Positions 22,714 through 31,436 of a DNA stretch of 35,299 nt are shown here, in pieces. How positions within the stretch are numbered: position 1 is the stretch's first letter; the number at the start of each line of letters is the position of its first letter. The stretch lies in NCBI RefSeq assembly GCF_000981895.1, contig NZ_LATD01000186.1:1-35299 (forward strand), in the 5' to 3' direction. The notes below the pieces were generated by a model. That model was given only the letters and a program-made list of their open reading frames with translations, did no database searches and had not been told where the DNA came from. Source of the stretch: Streptomyces odonnellii (lineage in GTDB: Bacteria; Actinomycetota; Actinomycetes; Streptomycetales; Streptomycetaceae). Made by a program: the position numbers and the translations under genes.

Positions 22714-24044
22714 CCCATGGTGGGGAGGGTGAAGCTCGCGCCTTCCCTGGCGCCCTTGGGCCAGCGCGAGGTGACGGTCTTGGTGCGGGTGCAGAAGCGG
22801 ACGGAGCCCGGGCCGTGTTGGTTCAGATCACCGAAGGCCGACCGCTTCCAGCCGCCGAAGGTGTGATAGGCGACCGGTACCGGAATGGGTACGTTGACGC
22901 CGACCATGCCGGTGTTCACCCTGCGGGTGAAGTCACGGGCCGTGTCGCCGTCCCGTGTGAAGATCGCGACCCCGTTGCCGTACGGATGCTCGCTGGGCAG
23001 ACGCAGCGCTTCCTCGTAGTCGGCGGCCCGTGCGACACACAGGACGGGGCCGAAGATCTCCTCGCGGTAGATCCGCATCTGCGGAGTGACCCGGTCGAAA
23101 AGGGACGCACCCGCGAAGAACCCGTTCTCATGGCCGGGAAGGGAGAAGTTCCTCCCGTCGACGACGAGTTCGGCGCCCTCGTTGACCCCTATGTCCACGT
23201 ACCGCCGGACCCGGTCGAGAGCGTCCCTGCTGACCAGTGGGCCGAAGTTGGCGGACGGATCGTCGGAGCGGCCGATACGAAGCGTGCCGACGCGTTCCTT
23301 GAGCGCGGCCACAAGCGCATCGGCGGCCTTCCTGCCCACGGGCACGGCCACCGAGATCGCCATGCAGCGCTCGCCCGCCGACCCGTATCCGGCACCGATG
23401 AGCGCGTCGACCGCCTGGTCGAGGTCCGCGTCCGGCATCACGATCATGTGGTTCTTGGCGCCCCCGAAACACTGGGCGCGCTTGCCGTGGGCGGCGGCGG
23501 TGGCATAGATGTGGGCGGACGGTTTGAGAACGAAGGCGTTGCCACAGGCCAGAGCGGGGGCCGCCTTCCACAGGGGGATCATCGCGGGAAAGTTGAAGGG
23601 TGTGATTCCGGCGACGACACCCAGCGGGGAGCGCAGCGAGCGCACGTCGATGCCCGTTCCGGCGTTGTCGCTGAACTCGCCTTTCAGCAGATGCGGGAAG
23701 CCGGCGGCGAACTCCACCACTTCCAGGCCGCGCTGGATGTCACCGTGCGCGTCCGCCACGGTCTTGCCGTGCTCGGCGGACAGCAGCCGTGTCAGGGAAT
23801 CGCGCTCGGCTTCGGCGAGTTGGAGGAAACGCAGCAGGACTCGGGCCCGCCGCTGCGGGTTCCACTGCCCCCACTCCCGCTGCGCGATGGCGGCGTCAGC
23901 GATCGCGGCTTCGGTGTCGGGGCGGCCGGCGAGCGGTACATGGGCCTGGACGGCGCCGGTGTTCGGGTCGTACACGTCGCCGAAGAGACCTGACGTGCCG
24001 ACGGTGTGCTTGCCGCCGATGAAATGTGTGAGTTCACGGACCAT
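22710..24044 (-). CDS. mmsA: Methylmalonate-semialdehyde dehydrogenase MmsA, internal in-frame deletion
   Basis: A CoA-acylating aldehyde dehydrogenase that converts methylmalonate semialdehyde to propionyl-CoA in valine and inositol breakdown. It keeps FIGGKHTVGTSG at the start, VVAGITPFNFPAMIPLW, the family-specific QCFGGAKNHMIVMPDADLD and the catalytic Cys in GSAGERCMAISVAVPVG. At residue about 177, FVLKPS runs directly into HIYATAAAHGKRAQ. About 53 residues normally between these (from KPSERDP through the FVGSTPIAEY block of the NAD fold) are missing in frame, leaving 444 instead of about 500. GAGCAGG precedes ATG 24044. A cobalamin riboswitch lies about 235 bases upstream on the same strand. 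Confidence 0.88.
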   Translation of the reverse strand: MVRELTHFIGGKHTVGTSGLFGDVYDPNTGAVQAHVPLAGRPDTEAAIADAAIAQREWGQWNPQRRARVLLRFLQLAEAERDSLTRLLSAEHGKTVADAHGDIQRGLEVVEFAAGFPHLLKGEFSDNAGTGIDVRSLRSPLGVVAGITPFNFPAMIPLWKAAPALACGNAFVLKPSAHIYATAAAHGKRAQCFGGAKNHMIVMPDADLDQAVDALIGAGYGSAGERCMAISVAVPVGRKAADALVAALKERVGTLRIGRSDDPSANFGPLVSRDALDRVRRYVDIGVNEGAELVVDGRNFSLPGHENGFFAGASLFDRVTPQMRIYREEIFGPVLCVARAADYEEALRLPSEHPYGNGVAIFTRDGDTARDFTRRVNTGMVGVNVPIPVPVAYHTFGGWKRSAFGDLNQHGPGSVRFCTRTKTVTSRWPKGAREGASFTLPTMG

Positions 24045-24101
24045 GGATGCCTGCTCTCGTCAGGTGAGATCCGGAGGATGGCGCGGCTGACCGCACCAGG
24101 A

Positions 24102-24117
24102 CGCGCCGATCGGCGCG
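24102..24117. promoter_or_regulatory. Perfect 16-bp palindrome upstream of mmsA
   Basis: CGCGCCGATCGGCGCG lies 58-73 bases before the mmsA start, in the leader between the riboswitch and the gene. It could be part of the riboswitch expression platform as a hairpin or a repressor operator. Confidence 0.4.
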
Positions 24118-24279
24118 CTGATGAGGGAAACCGCGGGACAGCGAGCAGCGAGGGCCTTCAGGCCGCCGAAAGGCTACGAAAGCGTGAAGGGACGCGTATG
24201 CTCCGCCGGATCACCAGGGGCGTGGGAACGTACCGGTGCCATGCGTGTCTGCTCCATCCTCGTGGACAACACGGAACAT

Positions 24280-24428
24280 TCCGCGGCCGGTATCCTGACT
24301 CCCGGATCCCCGCGTGCCGCCCGCCTTCCCGGCAGACCTCGCCAGTGGCGTGTGGATGGCAGCACACTCCCCGGTCACAGTGGCGGGACCGTGCCGGATT
24401 CACACCGGCTTCCCTGCACCGCGGACCT
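24280..24428 (-). ncRNA. Cobalamin riboswitch upstream of mmsA-acd
   Basis: On the minus strand the conserved blocks are nearly consensus: GCAGGGAAGCCGGTGTGAAT, then CCGGCACGGTCCCGCCACTG TGACC, a long peripheral region, and GGGAGTCAGGATACCGGCC. CCGCGG at each end closes P1. This is a full-size B12 aptamer. The first gene downstream in this direction is mmsA at 24044. A short AUG frame of 22 codons starts at about 24241, inside the leader, with no evidence it is used. Confidence 0.92.
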
Positions 24429-24536
24429 TGCAACAAAGATATAGTTGGACGTCCTGGCAAGCCCAGTCCCGCCACGAGGCCTGTCGCAGCCCGCTTGCCG
24501 CGCCCCGGCGACGAGCTCTCCCGGCCCGGAGCTGGA

Positions 24537-26576
24537 TCACGGCGTGGCCTCCTGGGTCGGGGAGGAACTGCGCCGGGCTGTGGGCACAGGTGCGTCGGAG
24601 GGGTTGGCGAGCCCGAACTGAGCGGCCTGCGCCGTGAACATGCCTTGGTATAAACCGTCCTGGCGGGCCATCAGCTCGTCATGGGTGCCCTCTTCGGCTA
24701 CGCGCCCCTGATCGAGGACGTAGATGCGGTCCGCGTTCGCGGTCGCGGCGAGCCGGTGAGTGACAAGTACGATCGCGTGTCCCTCCTCTGCGAGGGACCA
24801 CAGTCCCTTGAACGCCGCGATCTCGGCGTGTGGATCGAGCGCGGAGGTTGGCTCGTCGACGAGCAGGAACGGCGCAGCCCGGTACAGGCTTCGTGCCGTT
24901 CCCAGCTTCTGCCACTGTCCGCCGGAGAGCTGGACACCGCGCTCGTAGCCTTTGAACACGATTGAGTTCCAGCCGTGCGGCAAGTTCTCGACCAGTGTGA
25001 GCACGTTCGCGGCCCGGGCCGCGTCCTTGACGCGGCCCATGTCCCGTACGCGGTCGCCGGCGCCGATGGCTACGTTCGCGGCGGCGGTCATCTCCCAGCG
25101 CGGGAAGTCCTGGGCGAGCAAGCCGACCGAGGCGAAGATCTGGTCCCGGTCGGCCTCGCGTAGTTCGACCCGGCCGCCGTTGCCGTCCTCCCACCAGATG
25201 TTCCCCTCGGTGGGCAGCAGCAGCCCGGCGAGTAGTTTCGTCAGAGTCGTCTTGCCGGAGCCGTTCGCGCCCACCAGCGCTGTCACTTCACCCCGGCGGA
25301 CCGACAGGCTCACCCGCTTCAACGCGGGGGAGTCCGCCCCGGGGTAGGTGAACGACACGTCCTCCACACGCACCCGGTCCACGCCGACGGGCAGGGGAGT
25401 GCCCGAGGACGGAATGGCGTGCTCGGCGGACAGTTCGATGGCGGACTCGGTATCGGTGAGGAACAGCAGCTCTTCGTAGAGGCGGTTGACCTGCTGGACC
25501 AGAGAGGTCAGACGCGCGGTCGAGGTGCGGATCGCGATGACCGCGGTGCCGCCCACGGCCAGCGGCAGTCCGCCGGCGGCCAACAGCCACCACAGCACTC
25601 CGTAACAGGCCAGCGACGCCAGCCCGGCGAAGGCCCCGGCGACCAGGTCCGTGGATGCCTGCGCGCGGGCCAGCCTCCGCTGCTCGGCCTCGGTCTGCCG
25701 GGACATTTCCTCATAGCTCGACAGCAGCTTGGCCCCGGCCGCGTGTACGCGGATCTCGCCCGCCGCGTGCGGGCGGGTCAGGTAGGCCAGCAACGAGGCG
25801 ATCGCGCGCCGGTGATCGACCCAGTTCAGCCGCGAGACGTAGTCGCGGCGCGCGGAACGGACCGCCCCCCACCCCTTGGGCAGAGCGATCGCCAGCAGCA
25901 TCGGCAGCAGGACCCAATGCAGCGACGCCAGGACCGCTGCTGCGGCGGCCATTCCGATCAGCACGTTGCCGACCCCCACCGACAGCCGCAGCATGCTGCG
26001 CGCCGAGTCCGTGCCGAACTTGCCCGCCTCCAGAACGCGCTGGATCTCCGGCCGCTCCGTCGCCTCCACCTCGACTCTGGTGACCGCCGCGTAGTACCGC
26101 GCGGAGACCGCACGCTCCACCTGTGGCTCCAGTCGGCCCGACATCGCCGTCGACCACGCCGACAGCAGCGCCGTCCCCACCGCGGTGACGGCCAGCGCTG
26201 CCAGCGACGGCACAGCACCACGGAGCTTGTCCACAGTGGGACCGTCTGCGAAGAGGCGCGTGAGGACCGCGTTGACGGCGACCAGCCCCCACGCTGCTGT
26301 CAGGCCTTGGCCGAGCTGTGCCAGTACGACCCCGGCCAGCGCTCGCCGGTCCGTCTGCCGGCCACTGCGCAGCACCATGGCCATCATCCGTGGCAGCGCG
26401 GCTGCCATGTGCCCGAATGAGAGCCGCGTCAGCGGGCCCTCGTGACGTACGAAGGACTGGTCGTGGCGGAGTCGACCTCCGTAGAGCTCACGTTCCGCTC
26501 TTGAGATCGTTGCTTCAGCGGATGCGGCTTTCGCGTTCTGCGGCCTGTTGCGGCCCGGCCCGGCTGTTGTCAACAT
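24537..26576 (-). CDS. ABC transporter, fused permease and ATP-binding domains
   Basis: A 679-residue half-transporter. After a charged N-terminus the membrane domain runs from about residue 60 to 370 with segments such as LAALAVTAVGTALLSAW, VLASLHWVLLPMLLAIALP and LASLACYGVLWWLLAAGGLP. The ATPase domain has Walker A GANGSGKTT, Q-loop LLAQDFP, signature QLSGGQWQK, Walker B FLLVDEPTSALD and H-loop VTHRLA. AGGGGAG lies just before ATG 26576; starts further upstream lack support. Such exporters pump lipids, peptides or drugs. No partner half-transporter or precursor peptide is adjacent, so a homodimer is likely. Confidence 0.9.
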   Translation of the reverse strand: MLTTAGPGRNRPQNAKAASAEATISRAERELYGGRLRHDQSFVRHEGPLTRLSFGHMAAALPRMMAMVLRSGRQTDRRALAGVVLAQLGQGLTAAWGLVAVNAVLTRLFADGPTVDKLRGAVPSLAALAVTAVGTALLSAWSTAMSGRLEPQVERAVSARYYAAVTRVEVEATERPEIQRVLEAGKFGTDSARSMLRLSVGVGNVLIGMAAAAAVLASLHWVLLPMLLAIALPKGWGAVRSARRDYVSRLNWVDHRRAIASLLAYLTRPHAAGEIRVHAAGAKLLSSYEEMSRQTEAEQRRLARAQASTDLVAGAFAGLASLACYGVLWWLLAAGGLPLAVGGTAVIAIRTSTARLTSLVQQVNRLYEELLFLTDTESAIELSAEHAIPSSGTPLPVGVDRVRVEDVSFTYPGADSPALKRVSLSVRRGEVTALVGANGSGKTTLTKLLAGLLLPTEGNIWWEDGNGGRVELREADRDQIFASVGLLAQDFPRWEMTAAANVAIGAGDRVRDMGRVKDAARAANVLTLVENLPHGWNSIVFKGYERGVQLSGGQWQKLGTARSLYRAAPFLLVDEPTSALDPHAEIAAFKGLWSLAEEGHAIVLVTHRLAATANADRIYVLDQGRVAEEGTHDELMARQDGLYQGMFTAQAAQFGLANPSDAPVPTARRSSSPTQEATP

Positions 26577-26857
26577 CGCTCCCCTGTGACGAGTGCCGTG
26601 TTCGTCGGGTTCAACGATGCCGCCACGTTGTCGAACGCGTGTCTTTCGGCCGGACTGCGGAGCCTGGTGCCGCACAGGTCAACGACGATGCGGGATGCAT
26701 GAACCCGTGTCCTGCACGACCGGGCCGACGAGGCCGGATGGCCAGAACCCGCACGGCAGTGGCAGAGGCGGCACCGGCCGCAGCCGTCGCTTCGTACCTC
26801 CGGCCGGTGGGCGTGGACAGGGTGGTGGCCGACGGGCGACTGCCCGGGGCCGGGCCC

Positions 26858-27352
26858 TTATCGGCAGGGCGGCGTGCCGGCATCGGGCTCCGGCTCGGGG
26901 CATTGGGCGGAGACCTTGTGGACGGTGGTGTCGTCGGGGTTCAGCCGTCGCCCGTCCGCGGACAGCACTTCCAGCGCACGGAGGCGATGTCCCTGCCGGC
27001 GGTCGACCAACTCCGAGTGCGGTTCGCCGGGGGCGAAGAAGTTCTGTTCGCCCCACTGCCGCAGCGCCACGATAACGGGGAAGAGCGCTTTCCCCTTCGG
27101 GGTCAGCACGTACTCGCGGTAGGCGCTGCCGTCAGACGCGGGGACGGATTGGAGGACACCGCTGTCGACCAGGGTGCGCAGCCGCGCGGTGAGGATGTTC
27201 TTCGCCACGCCGAGGCTGCGCTGGAACTCCCCGAAGCGCCGGCTCCCGTCGAAGGCGTCCCGCACGATCAGCAGTGACCACCAGTCGCCGATCGCGTCCA
27301 CCGACCGGGCGACAGGACATTCATCGGCGTCGAAGCGCGTCCTGGCCACCAT
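26858..27352 (-). CDS. HxlR-family transcriptional regulator
   Basis: A 164-residue winged-helix regulator. The HxlR core is clear: CPVARSVDAIGDWWSLLIVR, FGEFQRSLGVAKNILTARLR, LVDSGVLQSVPASDGSAYRE and YVLTPKGKALFPVIVALRQW. The N-terminal Cys (DADECPVAR) is the residue that senses electrophiles or redox change in related proteins. GAGAGGG precedes ATG 27352. It is divergent from the MFS transporter gene across 110 bp, which makes that gene its likely target. Confidence 0.9.
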   Translation of the reverse strand: MVARTRFDADECPVARSVDAIGDWWSLLIVRDAFDGSRRFGEFQRSLGVAKNILTARLRTLVDSGVLQSVPASDGSAYREYVLTPKGKALFPVIVALRQWGEQNFFAPGEPHSELVDRRQGHRLRALEVLSADGRRLNPDDTTVHKVSAQCPEPEPDAGTPPCR

Positions 27353-27462
27353 GGCGGCCCTCTCTCTCGTCTCTCGGCTCCAGCAACGGTTGCAACACGC
27401 TACCAAGAAAGTTACCTTCATTTTCGGTTGCAAGATGAAACCAGAAATGGGGAGGCGTGCCG
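27353..27462. promoter_or_regulatory. HxlR/MFS divergent promoter with repeats
   Basis: This AT-richer 110-bp gap carries CGGTTGCAA twice as a direct repeat (27387-27395 and 27425-27433), with CTACCAAGAAAGTTACC between them. The inner segment contains TACC twice, as often seen in HxlR operators. GGGGAGG at the right end is the ribosome site of the transporter. Confidence 0.5.
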
Positions 27463-29625
27463 ATGCCTGACAACGGCGAGTCAGTGACAGCACAGACCAG
27501 GGTCCGAAACGAGGGAGATTCCGCGTTCGTCCTGTCCCGTGGCATCGTCGTACTGTTCGCCGTCGCCTGCGGGGCCGCGGTGGCCAACGTCTACTTCTCC
27601 CAGCCGCTCCTGGTGCCCCTGGGCCACGACCTCGGCATGAGTCCGGCACTCGTCGGCGGCGTTGTCACCCTCACGCATGTCGGATACGGGCTCGGGCTGT
27701 TCTTTCTCGTACCGCTGGGCGACGTGGCCGACCGCAGACGGCTCGTCGTGGCCCAATTGCTGCTCCTGGTGGTCGCGCTGGCCGTGGTGGCCACCGCGCG
27801 CACGGCGGCGGTCCTGCTCGTGGGCATGACCGCGACGGGGCTTCTCGCAGTCGTCACGCAGACGCTGGTGGCCTTCGCGGCGTCACTGGCCCCTCCCGCC
27901 GGGCGCGGACGGGTCGTCGGTCTGGTGACCAGCGGCGTGGTCGTCGGAATTTTGCTCGCCCGCACCGCCTCCGGTCTCATGGCCGATCTCGCGGGCTGGC
28001 GCTCGGTCTACCTCGCCTCGGCGTCGCTCACAGCTCTGCTCGCCCTGGTCCTGTGCCGAGTGCTGCCGCAGCACCGTGACGCTCCGCCGACGACCCCGCG
28101 CTACGGACAGCTCCTGCGCTCCACGATCATCCTGTTCGCGCGGGAACGACTGCTGCGGCTCCGGGCCCTGTTCGGTCTGCTGGTCTTCGCCGCCTTCAGC
28201 ACCCTGTGGAGCAGCGTGGCGCTGCCGCTCAGCGAGGCCCCGTACTTCCTGTCCCACAGCGCGATCGGGGCGCTGGGGCTGATCGGTGTCGCCGGCGCCC
28301 TGGCCGCGACCGTGGCGGGCCGCCTGAACGACCGCGGACTCTCCCGGCCGACCACCGGCATCGCCCTGACGCTGCTCGCCGCCTCGTGGCTGCCCCTGGC
28401 CTTCACCCGTAGCTCGCTCTGGGCCCTGTTCGTGGGGGTGATCCTTCTCGACCTCGCCGTGCAGGCGGTCCATGTCACCAACCAGACCTTGATCTACGCG
28501 CTGCACCCGGACGCCGGCAGTCGGCTGATCGGCGGGTACATGGTCTTCTACTCGATTGGCAGCGCCACCGGCGCCATCGCCGCGACATCCCTGTACGCGG
28601 TGGCCGGCTGGGGCGCCGTATGCACATTGGGTGCCGCGTTGAGCTGCCTCGCCCAGCTACTGCACTGCGGCTACCGCGTGCGCACCACCGTGCGCAGCAC
28701 TGGCAAGCACGCTGTGGTGACGGACAGTGTGCGCGCTGCGGGGGCGCGGCAAGTGGAGGGACTGTCATTCGCCGTAGCCGATCTGACCCGGGACGATGGC
28801 TGGACCGAGGCGGCGACCGGCTGCGAGTACGTCCTCCACGTCGCCTCACCGTTCCCCGCCCAGCAGCCGAAGGACGAGAACGAACTGAACGGGCCCGCCC
28901 GGGAGGGAACCGTGCGGGTACTGCGGGCCGCTCACGCGGCCGGCGTGAAGCGGGTGGTCCTCACGTCGTCCTTCGGTGCGATCGGCTACGGGCACCCGGC
29001 AAGTGGGCGGGCCTTCACCGAGGAGGACTGGTCACACCTGTCGGGACCGGGTGTCACGCCGTACGTGAAGTCCAAGACGCTCGCCGAGCGCGCGGCATGG
29101 GACTTCGTCAAGGAAGAAGGAAGCGGCCTTGAACTCGCCGTGGTCAATCCGGTGGGGATCTTCGGCCCCGCGCTGGGCTCCCACCTGTCGGGCTCGCTGC
29201 GGCTGATCCAGGCCATGATGAACGGCACGATGCCCGGCATCCCGGACCTGTCGACGGCCGTGGTCGACGGCCGCGATGTCGCGGACCTGCACCTACGGGC
29301 CATGACCGCGCCCGAGGCCGCAGGAAAGCGATTCATCGCCGCGGCGGGTGACACGGCCCCCTTCGCCCACATTGCCGCGACCCTGCGCGAACGTCTGGGC
29401 GAGGGCGCGAGCCGGGTGCCCAGGCGGCGCCTGCCCAGCCTCCTCGTCCGCGTCGGCGGCCTGGTGGTTCCGGCGATGCGGGAGATGAGTGGCAACCTCG
29501 GCTTGGTCCGGCACGTCGCCGCCACTCGCGCCCGGACCGAACTGGGCTGGCGGCCCCGTTCGACCGAGGACGCCATCACCGCGAGCGGACAGAGCCTCAT
29601 CGATCTCGGCCTGCTGACCCGCTGA
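27463..29625 (+). CDS. MFS transporter fused in frame to an SDR lacking its N-terminus
   Basis: A 720-residue open frame. Residues 1 to about 400 are a 12-span MFS exporter (NVYFSQPLLVPLGHDLGMSP, loop motif GDVADRRRLVV, through GAVCTLGAALSCLAQLLHC). Residues from about 401 match extended SDR aldehyde or flavonol reductases starting at GYRVRTTVRS, with ASPFP, VVLTSSFGAIGYG, the catalytic YVKSKTLAE and DGRDVADLHLRAM. The beginning of the SDR, with the TGATGFIG-type nucleotide loop, is missing, as is the transporter's normal C-terminus. This looks like a deletion that joined two genes in frame. ATG 27463 has GGGGAGG seven bases upstream. The SDR half probably cannot bind NADPH. Confidence 0.85.
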   Translation: MPDNGESVTAQTRVRNEGDSAFVLSRGIVVLFAVACGAAVANVYFSQPLLVPLGHDLGMSPALVGGVVTLTHVGYGLGLFFLVPLGDVADRRRLVVAQLLLLVVALAVVATARTAAVLLVGMTATGLLAVVTQTLVAFAASLAPPAGRGRVVGLVTSGVVVGILLARTASGLMADLAGWRSVYLASASLTALLALVLCRVLPQHRDAPPTTPRYGQLLRSTIILFARERLLRLRALFGLLVFAAFSTLWSSVALPLSEAPYFLSHSAIGALGLIGVAGALAATVAGRLNDRGLSRPTTGIALTLLAASWLPLAFTRSSLWALFVGVILLDLAVQAVHVTNQTLIYALHPDAGSRLIGGYMVFYSIGSATGAIAATSLYAVAGWGAVCTLGAALSCLAQLLHCGYRVRTTVRSTGKHAVVTDSVRAAGARQVEGLSFAVADLTRDDGWTEAATGCEYVLHVASPFPAQQPKDENELNGPAREGTVRVLRAAHAAGVKRVVLTSSFGAIGYGHPASGRAFTEEDWSHLSGPGVTPYVKSKTLAERAAWDFVKEEGSGLELAVVNPVGIFGPALGSHLSGSLRLIQAMMNGTMPGIPDLSTAVVDGRDVADLHLRAMTAPEAAGKRFIAAAGDTAPFAHIAATLRERLGEGASRVPRRRLPSLLVRVGGLVVPAMREMSGNLGLVRHVAATRARTELGWRPRSTEDAITASGQSLIDLGLLTR

Positions 29626-29663
29626 AACCGCTCGCCCCTCGCCACCCAACGGGTTTCTCGATA

Positions 29664-29796
29664 CGGGTTCTGGGCCCGCGCGTCGAGCACCCTGCCGTGC
29701 TCTGGCTGCTGGAACGCTTCGGCTTGCCCACGGCGATCCGCGCGGCCGACTGCCGTCGGCCGATCACAATCCTGCGGCCCAAGGCCCGGCCTGGTT
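29664..29796 (+). pseudogene. IS110-family transposase fragment
   Basis: The frame encodes VEHPAVLWLLERFGLPTAIR and then ITILRPKAR, close to the IS110 segment EHPAVxWLLERxGSPxALR...IRPKAPR. Only about 44 codons remain and no start, catalytic DEDD residues or C-terminal Ser region follow. It is a transposon relic. Confidence 0.55.
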
Positions 29797-30324
29797 GTCC
29801 AATTGGCCATGCCGAGCAGCTCGGTTGGCTGCCCCCGGGCCGGAGGCTGGGCGGGTTCATCGGTCGTCGGCAGTAGGTCCCTCGCCTCATGCGCGCTGTG
29901 AGTCTGCTGGTCAGGGTCGGCGCTCATGCGGAGCACGGGACGCACCAAGTGCCGTTGTCCGCGATATCCCGCCGGACTGCCTGCCCGGGGGTGCCTACGA
30001 CCGGTACGTGGCGGAGCTGGCCGAAGGGGATCCCCAACCACGAGGGCGTCGCGTTCCACCTCGCCCCGGCGGGCAAGCCGTTCGGCGCGGTGGCCGTTCT
30101 GCAGCTTGCGCAGCAGGGCAAGCTGAAAGCAACTACGACGACTTCCCACTCATAGAGATGATCGAGCGAGAGCCCCAGGCCATCACCAGCCAGCGCTGAA
30201 TCGCAGAACACCTCGCCCGACGTCGGCACCACCCGGCACCGACCGGTCTTCATGAACTCCACCCGCGCAGGGCGAAGTCGTCGCCCACCGGCTGCCCAGA
30301 ACATCACCCGGTGCAGGGATCAGG
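29797..30324. other. No recognisable gene
   Basis: Frames of 60-130 codons cross this stretch on both strands (the longest on the minus strand, 29924-30307), but none has recognised motifs or a ribosome site. A plus-strand segment encoding GVAFHLAPAGKPFGAVAVLQ near 30045-30105 has protein-like composition and may be a remnant of a lost gene. Confidence 0.35.
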
Positions 30325-30918
30325 TCAACCCTGCGGCGGGCCGGAGGCCAGGACTCTGGTGGTGAAGTTCGCCAACTGCGCCCGCATCCTTTTCCGTGAC
30401 ACGAGCCCCTCTCCGGCCAGGTGCTCGACGAGGTCGGCTCGTGTGGCGGCGAGCAGGGCGTGAGCTGTGAAGTCGCTGTCGGTCAGGCCGGGGATCTGCT
30501 CCAGTACGGCTTGGAGCATGCTGTGCCACCGCTCGTAGTGCTCAGCCTGGTACGGGCTGCCGCTCGCGCTTTCCTCCAGGGCCAGCGCGAGGCGCCGGTT
30601 GTCGAGTTTGAAGCACAGGACGGCGTCGAGCAGGGCAGCCACACGGTCCTGTGGCGGGGTCGCGGGCCCCAGAGGCGGGGGACCGGTCTCGACGGCTTCC
30701 CTGATCGGTTCGAGCCGTGCCTCGTACAGCGCGCGGAGCAGGCCGGTGCGATCGCCGAATGCCCGGAAGAGCGTGCCCTTGCCGACGCCGGCCGCCGCGG
30801 CGATGTCGGCCATGGTGACGTCCTCGGGGCTTTCGCAGCGGGCGAAGAGGGCGTCGGCGGCCTCAAGGACGGCCTTCCGGTTACGGACGGCGTCCTTGCG
30901 GGGCCTGCGCTCGGGCAT
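30325..30918 (-). CDS. TetR-family repressor
   Basis: A 197-residue regulator. The N-terminal helix-turn-helix is AVRNRKAVLEAADALFARC, then VTMADIAAAAGVGKGTLFRA FGDRTGL (about residues 10-60). The C-terminal ligand domain is all-helical. GGAGG precedes ATG 30918. It is divergent from the NTF2-like/NmrA operon, and the gap holds two identical-arm palindromes that are its probable operators, so it should repress both itself and the operon until a ligand binds. Confidence 0.92.
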   Translation of the reverse strand: MPERRPRKDAVRNRKAVLEAADALFARCESPEDVTMADIAAAAGVGKGTLFRAFGDRTGLLRALYEARLEPIREAVETGPPPLGPATPPQDRVAALLDAVLCFKLDNRRLALALEESASGSPYQAEHYERWHSMLQAVLEQIPGLTDSDFTAHALLAATRADLVEHLAGEGLVSRKRMRAQLANFTTRVLASGPPQG

Positions 30919-30939
30919 GCCGTACCTCCATTTGCAAAG

Positions 30940-30980
30940 CGGACCTGTGGTCCGTATCGTCGAAACGGACCCACGGTCCG
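30940..30980. promoter_or_regulatory. Tandem TetR operators
   Basis: Two perfect inverted repeats, CGGACCTGTGGTCCG (30940-30954) and CGGACCCACGGTCCG (30966-30980), share arms CGGACC/GGTCCG with a three-base centre. Their centres are 26 bp apart. They sit between the TetR start and the divergent operon start, the standard place for TetR autoregulation. Confidence 0.85.
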
Positions 30981-31004
30981 GATTGTATGCCTTGGAGGAT
31001 ATCC

Positions 31005-31436
31005 ATGCCCACACCCGCACCCGCTTTGCCGGCGGATCTGTACCGCCACAGTCTGCGAGTGCTGCTCGACAAGAACATTCCCGCATGGGTCGCCCTGTGG
31101 GCCGAGGACGGACTCATGGAGTTCCCGTTCGCCCCCGAGGGCTGGCCCCGGCGTCTGGAGGGCAAGGAGGCCATCGCCGCCTACATGCGCCACTATCCCG
31201 ACCACATCGATCTCCACGACTTCCCCGACCTGAGGATCCACCGGACCACCGATCCGCAGACCATCGTGGTCGAGATGCGCGGCGTCGGCCGCCTGGTGGA
31301 GACCGACGCCGCCTTCGACATGACCTACATCGCCGTCGTGACCGTTCGGGAGGGGCGCATCACCTCCTACCGCGACTACTGGAACCCCCTCGTCGTCCTC
31401 GAAGACGGCACCGACTTCACCGGGAGCAGCCGATGA
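31005..31436 (+). CDS. NTF2/SnoaL-like protein
   Basis: A 143-residue cone-fold protein: LLDKNIPAWVALWAEDGLME, FPFAPEGWPRRLEGKEAIAA, HYPDHIDLHDFPDLRIH and a C-terminal GRITSYRDYWNPLVVLE typical of the family. ATG 31005 has GGAGG seven bases upstream; an earlier in-frame ATG at 30987 overlaps that ribosome site. Its stop overlaps the NmrA-like start as ATGA. Pairing with an NAD(P)-binding reductase under TetR control is a widespread arrangement; the substrate is unknown. Confidence 0.88.
   Translation: MPTPAPALPADLYRHSLRVLLDKNIPAWVALWAEDGLMEFPFAPEGWPRRLEGKEAIAAYMRHYPDHIDLHDFPDLRIHRTTDPQTIVVEMRGVGRLVETDAAFDMTYIAVVTVREGRITSYRDYWNPLVVLEDGTDFTGSSR

Noticed and set aside
19018..22866. A 1282-codon plus-strand open frame
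   Set aside because: It runs opposite to TnpB, DUF4430 and acyl-CoA dehydrogenase genes that have clear families and ribosome sites. Its translation has no motifs; it is a high-GC shadow.
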